64,000 nt of DNA, from assembly GCA_965224525.1 (NCBI GenBank), contig OZ245050.1:4836001-4900000 (forward strand). Reading direction: 5' to 3'. Positions 33,979 to 43,095 of the stretch are shown here, one piece after another. The translations under genes were made by a program, and so were the position numbers. The DNA comes from Granulosicoccus sp036478565. GTDB lineage: Bacteria; Pseudomonadota; Gammaproteobacteria; Granulosicoccales; Granulosicoccaceae. The notes beneath the pieces are model-generated. The model was not told the origin of the DNA. It made no database searches and saw only the letters and a program-made list of their open reading frames with translations. Numbering within the stretch: the stretch's first letter is position 1; every line of letters starts with the position of its first letter.

Positions 33979-34760
33979 TCACCTGGCGTAACCGTGCGGC
34001 GTATAAGTTCACGTTCGCTGACCGGGCTATCCCGTTGAACCCGGGGACGTCGCGTTAAGGGGCGACTTTGAAGTTCACTTCGGGCGCTGGCAGAAGCATC
34101 GCGTCCAGAGTTTTTCAGACGACCCTGTTGCAGAACCAGTTGCGGGAAGCCAAAGGTATCCAACAGGCCTTTATCATGAGTGGCCAGCAGGACAGTCACG
34201 CCAGCGGCGTTGAACTGCATCAGAAGCTGCATGATATCGGCACTGATATCCGCATCAAGATTACCTGTTGGTTCATCGGCCAGTAGCAGTTTGGGCCGGG
34301 CAACGACCGCCCGCGCAATACCGATCCGCTGTTGCTCGCCACCGGATAATGACAGCGGTGCATCCAGCGCTCTGTGTGAGAGGGACACCTTATCGAGTGC
34401 GGCGGCGACCCGTTTGCGGATATCGGCAAAGCGGTAACCTCCAATAATCAGCGGCAGCGCCACGTTGTCGAATACGTTGCGATCGTGCAACAGCTGGTTG
34501 TCCTGAAAGACAATGCCCATCTGTCGTCGCAGTGCAGGCTCCTGTCGTGGTTTCAAGCGGCTGTAGCTAAGCGGGCCGACGTGTATTTCACCGGCGGTTG
34601 GCCGCTCTAACAGAGCAATTAGTTTTAACAACGAGCTTTTGCCAGCGCCTGAGTGGCCGGTCAGGAAAGTAAATGATCCGGGCTCTACTGAAAATGACAC
34701 GTCGCGCAATGCGAAATGCCCGGGCTGGTACTCCAGACTAACTTGATCAAAAGTGATCAT
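33975..34760 (-). CDS. ftsE: Cell division ABC transporter ATPase FtsE
   Basis: 261 residues. Walker A is GHSGAGKSS, the signature LSGGEQQR, Walker B LLLADEPTGNLD, and the switch His in LLATHDKGLL. E. coli FtsE is 222 residues; here a C-terminal tail of about 40 residues rich in Arg and Ser follows the ATPase domain, which is unusual. The start overlaps the ftsY stop, giving the ftsY-ftsE-ftsX operon. The tail is not a known domain. Confidence 0.95.
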   Translation of the reverse strand: MITFDQVSLEYQPGHFALRDVSFSVEPGSFTFLTGHSGAGKSSLLKLIALLERPTAGEIHVGPLSYSRLKPRQEPALRRQMGIVFQDNQLLHDRNVFDNVALPLIIGGYRFADIRKRVAAALDKVSLSHRALDAPLSLSGGEQQRIGIARAVVARPKLLLADEPTGNLDADISADIMQLLMQFNAAGVTVLLATHDKGLLDTFGFPQLVLQQGRLKNSGRDASASARSELQSRPLTRRPRVQRDSPVSERELIRRTVTPGE

Positions 34761-35728
34761 GCGACGCTAATGAGCGCATCGACATAGCGTTCGGCCTCGA
34801 AAACCTCAAGGTCAGCGACCTGCTCACCAACACCGATGAAACGAATCGGCAGGCCCATGCTTTCGGCAATCGAAAAAACCACACCACCCTTGGCGGTGCC
34901 ATCAAGTTTGGTTATGACCATGCCGCTCAGACCCATCGATTCATGAAACTTCATTGCCTGGCTGAGTGCGTTCTGGCCGGTACCGCCGTCCAGCACAATG
35001 AGTGTCTCCTGAGGTGCAGTTGTATCCAGTTTTGACAACACTCGCTTGATCTTTTCCAGCTCCTGCATCAATCCGGTCTGGGTGTGCAGGCGGCCAGCTG
35101 TATCGGCTATCAATACATCTATACCCCGTGCCTGAGCTGATTGCAGTGCATCGAAAATCACCGAGGCAGAGTCGGCACCGGAACCTTGAGAGACAACCGG
35201 CACACCGTTGCGTTCGCCCCAGGTTTTCAGCTGCTCCACGGCGGCGGCTCGAAAGGTGTCGCCGGCGGCCAGCATGACACTCTTGCCACCGTCTTTCAGC
35301 TGACGCGCCAGCTTGCCAATGGTGGTGGTCTTGCCCGAGCCGTTGACGCCAACCACCAGAATGACAAACGGCCCGGCACCGTCCGGGATTTCCAGCGGTT
35401 GCTCGACGGGTCGCAGAATGTTGACTAATTCCTCGCGCAGCGCGCCGCGCAGTGCCTCCGAGTCGCCGACCTCGGAACGCGATACCTTGTTGTTTAGTGC
35501 GCTCATGACCCGTGCTGTCGCGTCGATACCGACATCGGCCATGATCAACTGACTTTCGAGCTCTTCCAGTAAATCCGCATTGATCGGCTTGTTGCCGAGC
35601 ATGAAGTCGAGCAGATTGTCACGGAAGCGCGAACGGGTGCGGCCGAGCTTGCTATCAAGCTCCGGCTGGTTGAGCGGCTGAGTGCCACGGCTGGCCTTTT
35701 GGCGTTTGAGGAAACTGAATATGCCCAT
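34757..35728 (-). CDS. ftsY: Signal recognition particle receptor FtsY
   Basis: 323 residues from ATG 35728; the upstream part of the frame is not family-like. It has a short basic N-terminus instead of the long acidic A domain of E. coli, then the N domain and the G domain with GVNGSGKTTTIGKLA (P-loop), DTFRAAAVEQL, DTAGRLHTQ and TKLDGTAKGG. It docks ribosome-SRP complexes at the inner membrane. Divergent from rsmD, the classical arrangement. Confidence 0.95.
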   Translation of the reverse strand: MGIFSFLKRQKASRGTQPLNQPELDSKLGRTRSRFRDNLLDFMLGNKPINADLLEELESQLIMADVGIDATARVMSALNNKVSRSEVGDSEALRGALREELVNILRPVEQPLEIPDGAGPFVILVVGVNGSGKTTTIGKLARQLKDGGKSVMLAAGDTFRAAAVEQLKTWGERNGVPVVSQGSGADSASVIFDALQSAQARGIDVLIADTAGRLHTQTGLMQELEKIKRVLSKLDTTAPQETLIVLDGGTGQNALSQAMKFHESMGLSGMVITKLDGTAKGGVVFSIAESMGLPIRFIGVGEQVADLEVFEAERYVDALISVA

Positions 35729-35826
35729 GAATGCAGTTACTTGCGGGTGTGGCCGGTAGCGTAGCCCGCCCGGTATAATGTTGTGCCAGACACCAACCCG
35801 GTTGTCGACCATGCAATCGTAACACC

Positions 35827-36438
35827 GTGACTCGTCAATCGAAGCGTCAACTCAATAACCATGGTCGAAAGGGCGATGGACGTGTACGTCTAATAGCAGG
35901 CCACTGGCGTGGTCGCAGGCTACCCATTGTCGAGGCACCGGGCTTACGGCCCACAGGAAATCGTTTACGCGAGACCTTGTTCAACTGGCTGCAGTTGTCG
36001 GTTGCCGGTGCGCAGTGTCTCGACCTGTTTGCCGGTAGCGGCGCGCTGGGTTTCGAGGCTGCGTCGCGAGGAGCGGCCTCAGTCACGCTGGTAGAGTCGA
36101 ACCGTGTTGCTGCAAATAATCTGGCCGAGCAGATGCAGTTGCTCGGTGCTGGCCAGCAGGTGCAGCTGGAACACATGAACGCAGTCAGTTTTCTGGAAAA
36201 TTCAGCGGTGCGTTTTGATCTTGTGTTTGTTGACCCGCCATTTGACGATCACTGCCAACTGGAAATTCTGCAACAGCTGATGGGCGGCCATCTGGCGGAG
36301 CAGTCACTGGTCTATATCGAGGCGCCCTCCAAGCCAATCCTGGCAGACTGGCCGGCACACTGCCAAGTCTATCGGCAACAGCAATTTGGTGATGTGATGG
36401 CGTATTTGCTGCAAATCGGGGCGACGCTGAAGGCTTGA
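35827..36438 (+). CDS. rsmD: 16S rRNA m2G966 methyltransferase
   Basis: 203 residues from GTG 35827. It methylates guanine 966 of 16S rRNA. GHWRGRRLP and RPTGNRLRETLFNWL form the N-terminal signature. SAM motif I is CLDLFAGSGALGFEA, and the catalytic motif DPPFDD contains the DPPF typical of N2-guanine methyltransferases. Followed by coaD as in many gammaproteobacteria. Confidence 0.95.
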   Translation: MTRQSKRQLNNHGRKGDGRVRLIAGHWRGRRLPIVEAPGLRPTGNRLRETLFNWLQLSVAGAQCLDLFAGSGALGFEAASRGAASVTLVESNRVAANNLAEQMQLLGAGQQVQLEHMNAVSFLENSAVRFDLVFVDPPFDDHCQLEILQQLMGGHLAEQSLVYIEAPSKPILADWPAHCQVYRQQQFGDVMAYLLQIGATLKA

Positions 36439-36548
36439 TCCGTTGCCATGCCAAAGGATTTCGCGCAGACTCGCCAATCGAGCGTTGCGATCGGCCTGAC
36501 CGTTCAGCTTCGCGCTTGCAAAACGATTGAAAACCCGGGCTGTCCTCT

Positions 36549-37052
36549 ATGCGCGTCACGGCGATATATCCAGGCACCTTTGACCCGATGACTGTCGGGC
36601 ACGTTGATGTGGTCGAGCGGGCCAGTAAAATGTTCGACGATGTCATTGTTGGCGTGGCGGCAAGCACCAACAAGGGGCCGTTCTTTTCTCTGGACGAGCG
36701 CGTTGATATGGCTCGGAGAATTATCGACAAGCTGGATAACGTGACCGTACAACCGTTTGATGGCCTGCTGGTGGATTTTGCCAACGAGGTCAGTAGCCAG
36801 GTGATCATTCGTGGTCTGCGCGCCATATCAGACTTCGAGTATGAAGTTCAGATTGCCGGGGTCAATCGGCATCTGGCGCCGGCTATCGAAACCGTCTTTA
36901 TCGCAGCCTCGCAGAAATACACCTTCCTGTCGTCAAGCATCGTGCGGGAAATCGCACGCTTGAAAGGTGACGTCAGCGATTTTGTGCACCCGTTGGTGAT
37001 TGAGGCGTTTGCTCGAAAACTCAATCGGGCTGTGCATGCAGGCAATGAATGA
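36549..37052 (+). CDS. coaD: Phosphopantetheine adenylyltransferase
   Basis: 167 residues, full length. It makes dephospho-CoA from 4-phosphopantetheine and ATP. The nucleotidyltransferase motif is YPGTFDPMTVGH (TxGH), and the second motif is SSSIVREIARLKGDVSDFVHP. The gene lies 4 bases upstream of the ferredoxin gene. Confidence 0.97.
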   Translation: MRVTAIYPGTFDPMTVGHVDVVERASKMFDDVIVGVAASTNKGPFFSLDERVDMARRIIDKLDNVTVQPFDGLLVDFANEVSSQVIIRGLRAISDFEYEVQIAGVNRHLAPAIETVFIAASQKYTFLSSSIVREIARLKGDVSDFVHPLVIEAFARKLNRAVHAGNE

Positions 37053-37055
37053 GTT

Positions 37056-37322
37056 ATGGCACTGCTGATTACAGATGAGTGCATCAACTGTGACGTTTGT
37101 GAACCGGAATGCCCCAACGCGGCAATTTATCAGGGAGAGGAAATTTACGAGATTCACCTGCACCTGTGTACCGAGTGTGTCGGTCACCATGATGAGTCCC
37201 AGTGCGTGGTTGTCTGCCCGGTCGAATGTATCGTTGTCGATGCAGATAATGTTGAAAGCAAAGCCGAACTGCAGTTGAAATACGAAGATTTGATGCAGAA
37301 GATCCGCGAGGCGGCGTCTTGA
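37056..37322 (+). CDS. 2[4Fe-4S] ferredoxin, Alvin/YfhL type
   Basis: 88 residues. First cluster: CxxCxxxxCPN-like CINCDVCEPECPN. Second: CTECVGHHDESQCVVVCPVEC, where extra residues lie between the second and third Cys, the insertion that marks the Allochromatium-type low-potential ferredoxins, followed by a C-terminal helix. It is a soluble electron carrier. It forms an operon with coaD; the same order is found in other gammaproteobacteria. Confidence 0.93.
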   Translation: MALLITDECINCDVCEPECPNAAIYQGEEIYEIHLHLCTECVGHHDESQCVVVCPVECIVVDADNVESKAELQLKYEDLMQKIREAAS

Positions 37323-37661
37323 CGGGCCTCGTTATTACTCGAATAACCTAGTAATTTCAATGAGTTGCCATTGAATTCGTCTTAACTATATTGTAGACAC
37401 CGCACTTTCAATGGCTTCCTGTTCCTACGGCGAACTTTGTTCAGCCACTGCACAGCCTGTATGCCCGTCAGGCCGTGATCAGCTTCTCCACAAACCCTTT
37501 GCGAACACGAGCCGCGGCAGTGGTCAGAAGCAACCGAGCGTATATTCCCTTGTGCATACTTTATTATCACGAGGATTGTTATAAAATCGCCGTCTTCCGT
37601 TGGTTTGAATCTATCCAGACCGGCAGAGTTTCCGCAGCCCCAGATACCGCTGGAAAGATTT
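37323..37661. other. 339-base gap upstream of sat
   Basis: No gene is supported. An extended -10 element lies at 37577-37585 and the Shine-Dalgarno of sat at its right end. Confidence 0.5.
37577..37585 (+). promoter_or_regulatory. Putative extended -10 promoter of sat
   Basis: TGT followed by TATAAA (5 of 6), about 75 bases upstream of the sat start. The -35 region does not match consensus. Confidence 0.4.
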
Positions 37662-38879
37662 ATGTCTCATCTTGTAACACCGCATGGTTCTGACAGCTTG
37701 AAGCCACTATTGCTGGAAGGCGATGCGCTGGCTAGTGAGCTGCAAAAAGCCAGACAACTGCCACAGCTACGCATGTCGTCGCGGGAGTCCGGCGACCTGA
37801 TTATGTTGGGTATCGGTGGTTTCACACCGTTGGACGGTTTTATGGATGAGGCGAACTGGCGCGGTGTCTGTGACGACATGCAGATGTCTAATGGTTTGTT
37901 CTGGCCAATTCCTATCACCCTGTCCACCGACCAGGCAACAGCCGATGGCATTGCTGATGGTGATGAGGTTGCTCTGCTGGACGAGCCGGGCAAGGAAATT
38001 CTGGCAACCATGCGGGTGACGCAGAAGTATTCGATCGATAAGGCACATGAGTGTCAGAGTGTCTACAAAACCACCGAGATTGATCATCCGGGTGTGAAGA
38101 TGGTTATGGAGCAGGGGGCTGTCAATCTTGCCGGTCCGGTCAAGGTACTGTCACAGGGGGAGTTTCCGGCGCGCTATGGCGATCAGTTTCAAACTCCGGT
38201 GCAGACCAGAGCAGAGTTTGACAAAAGGGGCTGGCGAACTATCGCTGCCTTTCAAACCCGCAATCCGATGCACCGCTCGCATGAGTATCTGACCAAGATC
38301 GCCATCGAAATTTGCGATGGTGTCCTGATTCATTCACTACTCGGCAATCTGAAGCCCGGTGATATCCCGGCGGATGTTCGAACGGCTGCGATTTCAACCC
38401 TGTGTGATAACTACTTTGTTGATAACACGGTCATGCAGGCGGGCTACCCGCTGGATATGCGCTACGCAGGTCCACGCGAAGCGCTGCTGCATGCCTTGTT
38501 CAGACAGAATTACGGTTGCTCGCATTTGATTGTTGGTCGCGATCACGCTGGCGCCGGAGATTACTACGGGCCGTTTGATGCGCATCATATCTTCGACCAA
38601 ATTCCGGAAGATGCACTGCAAACCAAGCCATTGAAAATTGATTGGACATTCTGGTGTTACAAATGCGGTGGTATGGCATCGATGAAAACCTGCCCGCACG
38701 ATGCGGAGGATCGGCTGCTACTGTCAGGCACCAAACTGCGAAAAATGCTTTCGGAAGGCGAACAGCCGCCAGCTGAATTCAGTCGCCCGGAAGTGGTAAA
38801 GGTACTGCAGAAATATTACGCAGACCTGAGCAAAGAGGATAACGTCGAGGTGACCTTGTCCGGTCACTCCGGGCGTTAA
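37662..38879 (+). CDS. sat: ATP sulfurylase, dissimilatory type
   Basis: 405 residues from ATG 37662, which has GGAAAG upstream and gives the family start MSHLVTPHG. In sulfur oxidisers it works in reverse, turning APS plus pyrophosphate into sulfate and ATP. The N-terminal PUA-like domain is followed by the catalytic domain with QTRNPMHRSHEY (HxxH type), GRDHAGAGDYYGPFDA, and the zinc site CYKCGGMASMKTCPHD seen in prokaryotic Sat. This is the single-chain Sat, not the assimilatory CysDN. The first gene of the sulfur island; aprM-B-A follow. Confidence 0.95.
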   Translation: MSHLVTPHGSDSLKPLLLEGDALASELQKARQLPQLRMSSRESGDLIMLGIGGFTPLDGFMDEANWRGVCDDMQMSNGLFWPIPITLSTDQATADGIADGDEVALLDEPGKEILATMRVTQKYSIDKAHECQSVYKTTEIDHPGVKMVMEQGAVNLAGPVKVLSQGEFPARYGDQFQTPVQTRAEFDKRGWRTIAAFQTRNPMHRSHEYLTKIAIEICDGVLIHSLLGNLKPGDIPADVRTAAISTLCDNYFVDNTVMQAGYPLDMRYAGPREALLHALFRQNYGCSHLIVGRDHAGAGDYYGPFDAHHIFDQIPEDALQTKPLKIDWTFWCYKCGGMASMKTCPHDAEDRLLLSGTKLRKMLSEGEQPPAEFSRPEVVKVLQKYYADLSKEDNVEVTLSGHSGR

Positions 38880-39046
38880 CACAGTCACGAATAAAGCTTA
38901 GTATTGATTATGCCCTGTCACTTGAATCTGCATCGAGTTAGCGCAGCCAGCAGGCTATCGGCTATTGCTGATTTAAATAGTGCAGAGCAGTACACGGAAT
39001 CAGTCTTGCAGACACTGACAGGCAAAGTGTTTTGGGAGTCTGCAGC

Positions 39047-39595
39047 GTGAGGACTAAGCAATTCAGCTTTTCTGAACCACAAATCAGTATTGGCATTCTT
39101 TCCGATACACATGGAGCGATCGATCCGGCTGTGGGTGAACTTATGCGGCAATGTGATCTTGTCATTCATGCAGGCGATGTGATGGACGCGGCAGTACTGA
39201 CAGGCATTCGGCAGCACACACAGGCGCTTGCGGTTGCTGGCAATAATGACAGGGATGGTGTCGTACACCGAAGCGACCCCTCACAGGAAGCAGTTGAAAC
39301 CCTGCCAGATCTGATTTCAATAGAGCTGCCTTCGGGCAGCATCGTCGTGGAACATGGGCACCGGCATGGGTTCAGCCAGCCCTGTCACCAGAAGCTTATA
39401 GCCAGTCATCCCGATGCGCGTGCAATCGTCTACGGGCATACGCACAAGCAACTGGTTGATAAATCGCAAACGCCGTGGATCCTGAATCCTGGTGCGGCTG
39501 GCTACACAAGAAACTATGGCGGTCCAAAGTGTTTGGTGCTGCACGTAGATAGTGACGACTGGCGAGTTGACTCGCACGTCTTCGAGGGGCAATAG
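39047..39595 (+). CDS. Metallophosphoesterase, YfcE/MJ0936 type
   Basis: 182 residues from GTG 39047, chosen because GGGAG lies 8 bases upstream. The motifs GILSDTHG, HAGDV, GNND, EHGH and YGHTHK make up the binuclear metal site of the calcineurin-like phosphoesterase superfamily. Members are general phosphodiesterases in vitro. Its place between sat and aprMBA is unusual; it may act on a nucleotide of the APS pathway or simply be a neighbour. Its function here is not known. Confidence 0.88.
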   Translation: MRTKQFSFSEPQISIGILSDTHGAIDPAVGELMRQCDLVIHAGDVMDAAVLTGIRQHTQALAVAGNNDRDGVVHRSDPSQEAVETLPDLISIELPSGSIVVEHGHRHGFSQPCHQKLIASHPDARAIVYGHTHKQLVDKSQTPWILNPGAAGYTRNYGGPKCLVLHVDSDDWRVDSHVFEGQ

Positions 39596-39674
39596 CCATG
39601 TCCTTGTATATTCAAAATCACGACACACTTACGCTGCGTCGTCTATTTATTACACCCGAGGAGAACAGAATAAT

Positions 39675-40469
39675 ATGATCACCACCAATCCCTTCTCTGA
39701 GCTTGCTGCATGGATACCGTCAGGTGCTCAGCAGGCTTATGTAGTTGCCATGTTCCTGCTGGTTGCAGGCGGCACCATCCTGGACATGGTGCATAAAAAA
39801 AGCGCCAAATATTTTTTCGAAAATTCGGAGAAGGCAAAAAAACAGGCAACCAAAACCGTTGGCGGCGGAGAGGCGGCATCCATTGCGTTCAAAACGGTAG
39901 CCGAAGATGTCCTGACATCGGCTGAATTCTGTAACCCTCACCGCCGGATTGCGCATTTGCTGACGATGTACGGTTTCATTCTATTTGTTGTCAGCACTGC
40001 AATCATGATTTTTAGCTATACCGCACCGGGTAGCGACACACCTGTCATCTGGCCACTGTTTTGGCACCTCGGCGCATTGATGGTTTGTGTCGGCGGCTAC
40101 TGGTTCTGGTTTGCCATTCGGGTCGATGTTGCCGCAGAAGGTAACCCCTGGTATCGCGTAGTCAAGGCAGATCTGTTCATTCTCTCGCTGCTGGCGTGCA
40201 CAACATTTGGCCTGCTCTGGTCATTGATGCAAGCAGTTGGTGCAACGGGGCTGACTTACCTGTTCTTTGGCTTGTTCGTTATGGCCAGCACGGTATTGTT
40301 TGGCGGTGTGCTGTGGTCAAAGTTTGCTCACATGTTCTTCAAGCCGGCGGCAGCATTCGAAAAGCGCATGTCCAAAGCAAATGGCTCAAGAAACAACTTA
40401 CCGCCACCGGCTGACAAGCCTGAACAGTTTGGTCTTGGCATCAAGCGCGAGCTGCCTCGCCACTATTGA
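39675..40469 (+). CDS. aprM: APS reductase membrane anchor AprM
   Basis: 264 residues from ATG 39675 (GAGGAG upstream). Five hydrophobic segments at about 13-33, 90-112, 121-143, 160-182 and 190-212, with a heme-protein-like CNPHRRIAHLLTMYGF. In sulfur-oxidising bacteria without QmoABC, AprM next to AprBA is thought to tie the soluble reductase to the quinone pool. No qmo gene is seen in the window, which agrees. The assignment rests on topology and on its position directly before aprB. Confidence 0.85.
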   Translation: MITTNPFSELAAWIPSGAQQAYVVAMFLLVAGGTILDMVHKKSAKYFFENSEKAKKQATKTVGGGEAASIAFKTVAEDVLTSAEFCNPHRRIAHLLTMYGFILFVVSTAIMIFSYTAPGSDTPVIWPLFWHLGALMVCVGGYWFWFAIRVDVAAEGNPWYRVVKADLFILSLLACTTFGLLWSLMQAVGATGLTYLFFGLFVMASTVLFGGVLWSKFAHMFFKPAAAFEKRMSKANGSRNNLPPPADKPEQFGLGIKRELPRHY

Positions 40470-40571
40470 TCTGGATTGTGAATAGCCCGAATTACCTCAA
40501 ACAAATACCCGAATTGACAGGTCAGTGGTTCATCGAGTCATTGATCTCAAACTATTGGAGATATAAGTAGC

Positions 40572-41042
40572 ATGCCAACATTTGTCTATATGACTCGCTG
40601 CGATGGCTGTGGACATTGTGTGGATATCTGCCCATCAGACATCATGCACATTGATAAGACCTACAGGCGGGCGGTTAACATCGAACCCAATATGTGCTGG
40701 GAGTGTTACTCCTGTGTAAAAGCCTGTCCGCAAAATGCCATCGACTGTCGTGGTTATTCCGATTTCGCGCCACTGGGTCACAGCGTACGTGTGCTTCGAG
40801 AAGAGGAGAAAGGCACAATTTCCTGGAAGATCAAGTTTCGCGATGGTCGCGAAAAGGAATTTGTTTCACCGATCACTACTCAGCCATGGGGAGAAAAAAC
40901 CACCGTTATGGCCGATCTCGAAGTGCCGGATGATGAAGCGCTCAATTCGCAACTGCTTTGTTTCGAGCCTGATGGGCTCAATATTGATACCGGCTTGCCA
41001 GTCATTAGCAAAGACAAGCTGAAGCAGGGGGTTTACTACTAA
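40572..41042 (+). CDS. aprB: APS reductase beta subunit (Fe-S)
   Basis: 156 residues. Two [4Fe-4S] clusters near the N-terminus: CDGCGHCVDICPSD and CWECYSCVKACPQNAIDC. A C-terminal tail (about 85-150) wraps around AprA in the known structures. It carries electrons between the AprA flavin and the membrane partner. Its stop overlaps the aprA start by one base (TAATG), so the two are translationally coupled. Confidence 0.97.
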   Translation: MPTFVYMTRCDGCGHCVDICPSDIMHIDKTYRRAVNIEPNMCWECYSCVKACPQNAIDCRGYSDFAPLGHSVRVLREEEKGTISWKIKFRDGREKEFVSPITTQPWGEKTTVMADLEVPDDEALNSQLLCFEPDGLNIDTGLPVISKDKLKQGVYY

Positions 41043-42877
41043 TGGGTATCAAAACAATTTTTGAAGACTGCGACATCCTCGTAGTCGGTGGTGGCATGGG
41101 CGGTACAGGAGCCGCCTATGAAGCCCGTTATTGGGGGCGTGACATGAAAATTGTCATTGCCGAAAAAGCCAATATCGATCGCAGTGGCGCTGTTGCCCAG
41201 GGTTTGTATGCCATCAACTGTTACATGGGTATGCAGTGGGACGAGAACCAGCCAGAAGATCATGTTCGTTATGCCCGTAACGATTTAATGGGCATGGTGC
41301 GCGAAGATCTTGCTTACGATATGGCGCGTCACGTCGATTCAGCCGTACACAAGTTTGAAGAATGGGGCCTGCCATTCATGCGCAACGAAGAAACAGGGCG
41401 ATACCTGCGCGAAGGCAAATGGCAGATCATGATTCACGGCGAGAGCTACAAGCCGATAGTTGCCGATGCAGCACGCAAGTCTGCTGACAAGATTTACAAC
41501 AGAATCATGATTACCCACCTGCTGATGGATGAAAGCAAGGAAAACCGGATTGGTGGTGCTGTTGGTTTTAACGTCCGTACCGGTGACTTCCATGTGTTCA
41601 GGGCAAAAGCAGTCATCGTCGGTGCCGGCGGTGCATCTCATATTTTCAAGCCTCGTTCAGTTGGCGAAGGCATGGGCCGCACCTGGTATGCGCCATGGAG
41701 TAGTGGCTCAGCTTACGCATTGGCAATTCAGGCCGGTGCAAAGATGACGCAAATGGAAAACCGAATTGTGTTGTGTCGCTTCAAGGACGGTTATGGGCCG
41801 GTCGGTGCGTACTTCCTGCATCTGAAAACCTATACGCAGAACACCTACGGAGAAGAGTACGAGTCAAAATGGTATGAGAACACCAAGGCAATGGTTGGCG
41901 ATTACATTGATCATCACCCAACGCCAACCTGCCTGCGTAACCATGCTTTTATCGAAGAGGTAAAAGCGGGTAGAGGTCCGATCCATATGGTGACCACCGA
42001 AGCTTTCCAGGACCCGCATCTGGAAACCGTTGGTTGGGAAAACTTCCTGGGTATGACCGTTAGTCAGGCCGTCGTGTGGGCGTCCCAGGACATTGACCCG
42101 AAATACACCAATCCGGAATTGACAACATCTGAGCCGTACGTGATGGGTTCGCATGCAACCTGTTCGGGTGCCTGGTGTAGTGGGCCTGAGGATCTCGCCC
42201 CTGATGAGTACCAATGGGGTTACAACCGCATGATGACTGTCGAAGGACTCTTCGGTGCTGGTGATGCGGTTGGTGGAACAGCTCACGCGTTCTCTTCAGG
42301 TTCATTTACTGAAGGACGACTTGCTGCAAAAGCGGCGGTCAAGTACATCAAGGAACAACTGCGCAGCGACGAAGTCAAGGTGTCTGATGCTCAGTTTCAG
42401 AAGCTCCAGGAAATCATCTTCAGACCGATGGACAACTATAAAATTGGTCGTAATGAAATTGTTGGTGGAACGGTTTCACCCAGCTACATACTGCCTATCC
42501 AGGGTCTACAACGCCTGGAGAAAATCATGGATGAATACGTGGGCGGTACCAGCGTGAACTATATGACCAACGAGCATATGCTTCAGCGTGGCCTGGATTT
42601 GCTGACGACTCTTGAAGAAGACCTTGAGCACCTTGGCGCTGAAGACTTTCATCAGCTGCAACGCTCATGGGAGTTAAACCATCGTTTACTGACTTCCCAG
42701 TCTGTTACCCATCACACCATGTTCAGGAAAGAGACACGCTGGCCGGGTTATTACTACCGGGCGGATCACCTGAAACTGGATGATGAAAACTGGCATGTCC
42801 TTACGCTGTCCCATCGTGATCCAAAGACCCATGAATGGACCATGGAAAAAGCGCCTGTTTATCATATTGTTGACTGA
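41042..42877 (+). CDS. aprA: APS reductase alpha subunit (FAD)
   Basis: 611 residues. The FAD subunit oxidises sulfite and AMP to APS in the cytoplasm when run in the sulfur oxidation direction. It belongs to the fumarate reductase flavoprotein family: VVGGGMGGTGAAYEARYW at the N-terminus, RSGAVAQGLYAIN near the flavin, VIVGAGGASHIF, and GDAVGGTAHAFSSGSFTEGR. The length is shorter than the about 660 residues common in sulfate reducers and fits the sulfur-oxidiser forms. Last gene of aprMBA, followed by a long hairpin terminator. Confidence 0.97.
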   Translation: MGIKTIFEDCDILVVGGGMGGTGAAYEARYWGRDMKIVIAEKANIDRSGAVAQGLYAINCYMGMQWDENQPEDHVRYARNDLMGMVREDLAYDMARHVDSAVHKFEEWGLPFMRNEETGRYLREGKWQIMIHGESYKPIVADAARKSADKIYNRIMITHLLMDESKENRIGGAVGFNVRTGDFHVFRAKAVIVGAGGASHIFKPRSVGEGMGRTWYAPWSSGSAYALAIQAGAKMTQMENRIVLCRFKDGYGPVGAYFLHLKTYTQNTYGEEYESKWYENTKAMVGDYIDHHPTPTCLRNHAFIEEVKAGRGPIHMVTTEAFQDPHLETVGWENFLGMTVSQAVVWASQDIDPKYTNPELTTSEPYVMGSHATCSGAWCSGPEDLAPDEYQWGYNRMMTVEGLFGAGDAVGGTAHAFSSGSFTEGRLAAKAAVKYIKEQLRSDEVKVSDAQFQKLQEIIFRPMDNYKIGRNEIVGGTVSPSYILPIQGLQRLEKIMDEYVGGTSVNYMTNEHMLQRGLDLLTTLEEDLEHLGAEDFHQLQRSWELNHRLLTSQSVTHHTMFRKETRWPGYYYRADHLKLDDENWHVLTLSHRDPKTHEWTMEKAPVYHIVD

Positions 42878-42914
42878 CCAAAGTTCTGGTTAAGGAAGGC
42901 ACGATAAACAAAAA

Positions 42915-42946
42915 GCATGCAGGCCGATTCTTATCGGCCTGCATGC
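42915..42946. terminator. Hairpin terminator after aprA
   Basis: A perfect 14-bp stem (arms 42915-42928 and 42933-42946) closes a TCTT loop, 37 bases after aprA. The plus side is G-rich rather than T-rich; the minus side has a T-run. It probably acts for aprA through stem strength. Confidence 0.75.
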
Positions 42947-43095
42947 TGTCGGCGGGGTGCGGCGGGGGGTCGGACCACCATAAGTATTTGATTTATATTG
43001 GTTAAATGCAAAAAAACATATGATATTAATGCTTAAAATGTGTTTTTTATGGTGAAAAAACAGGCATTAGTGTTGTAGAAGAGGTTGGAAGAACC

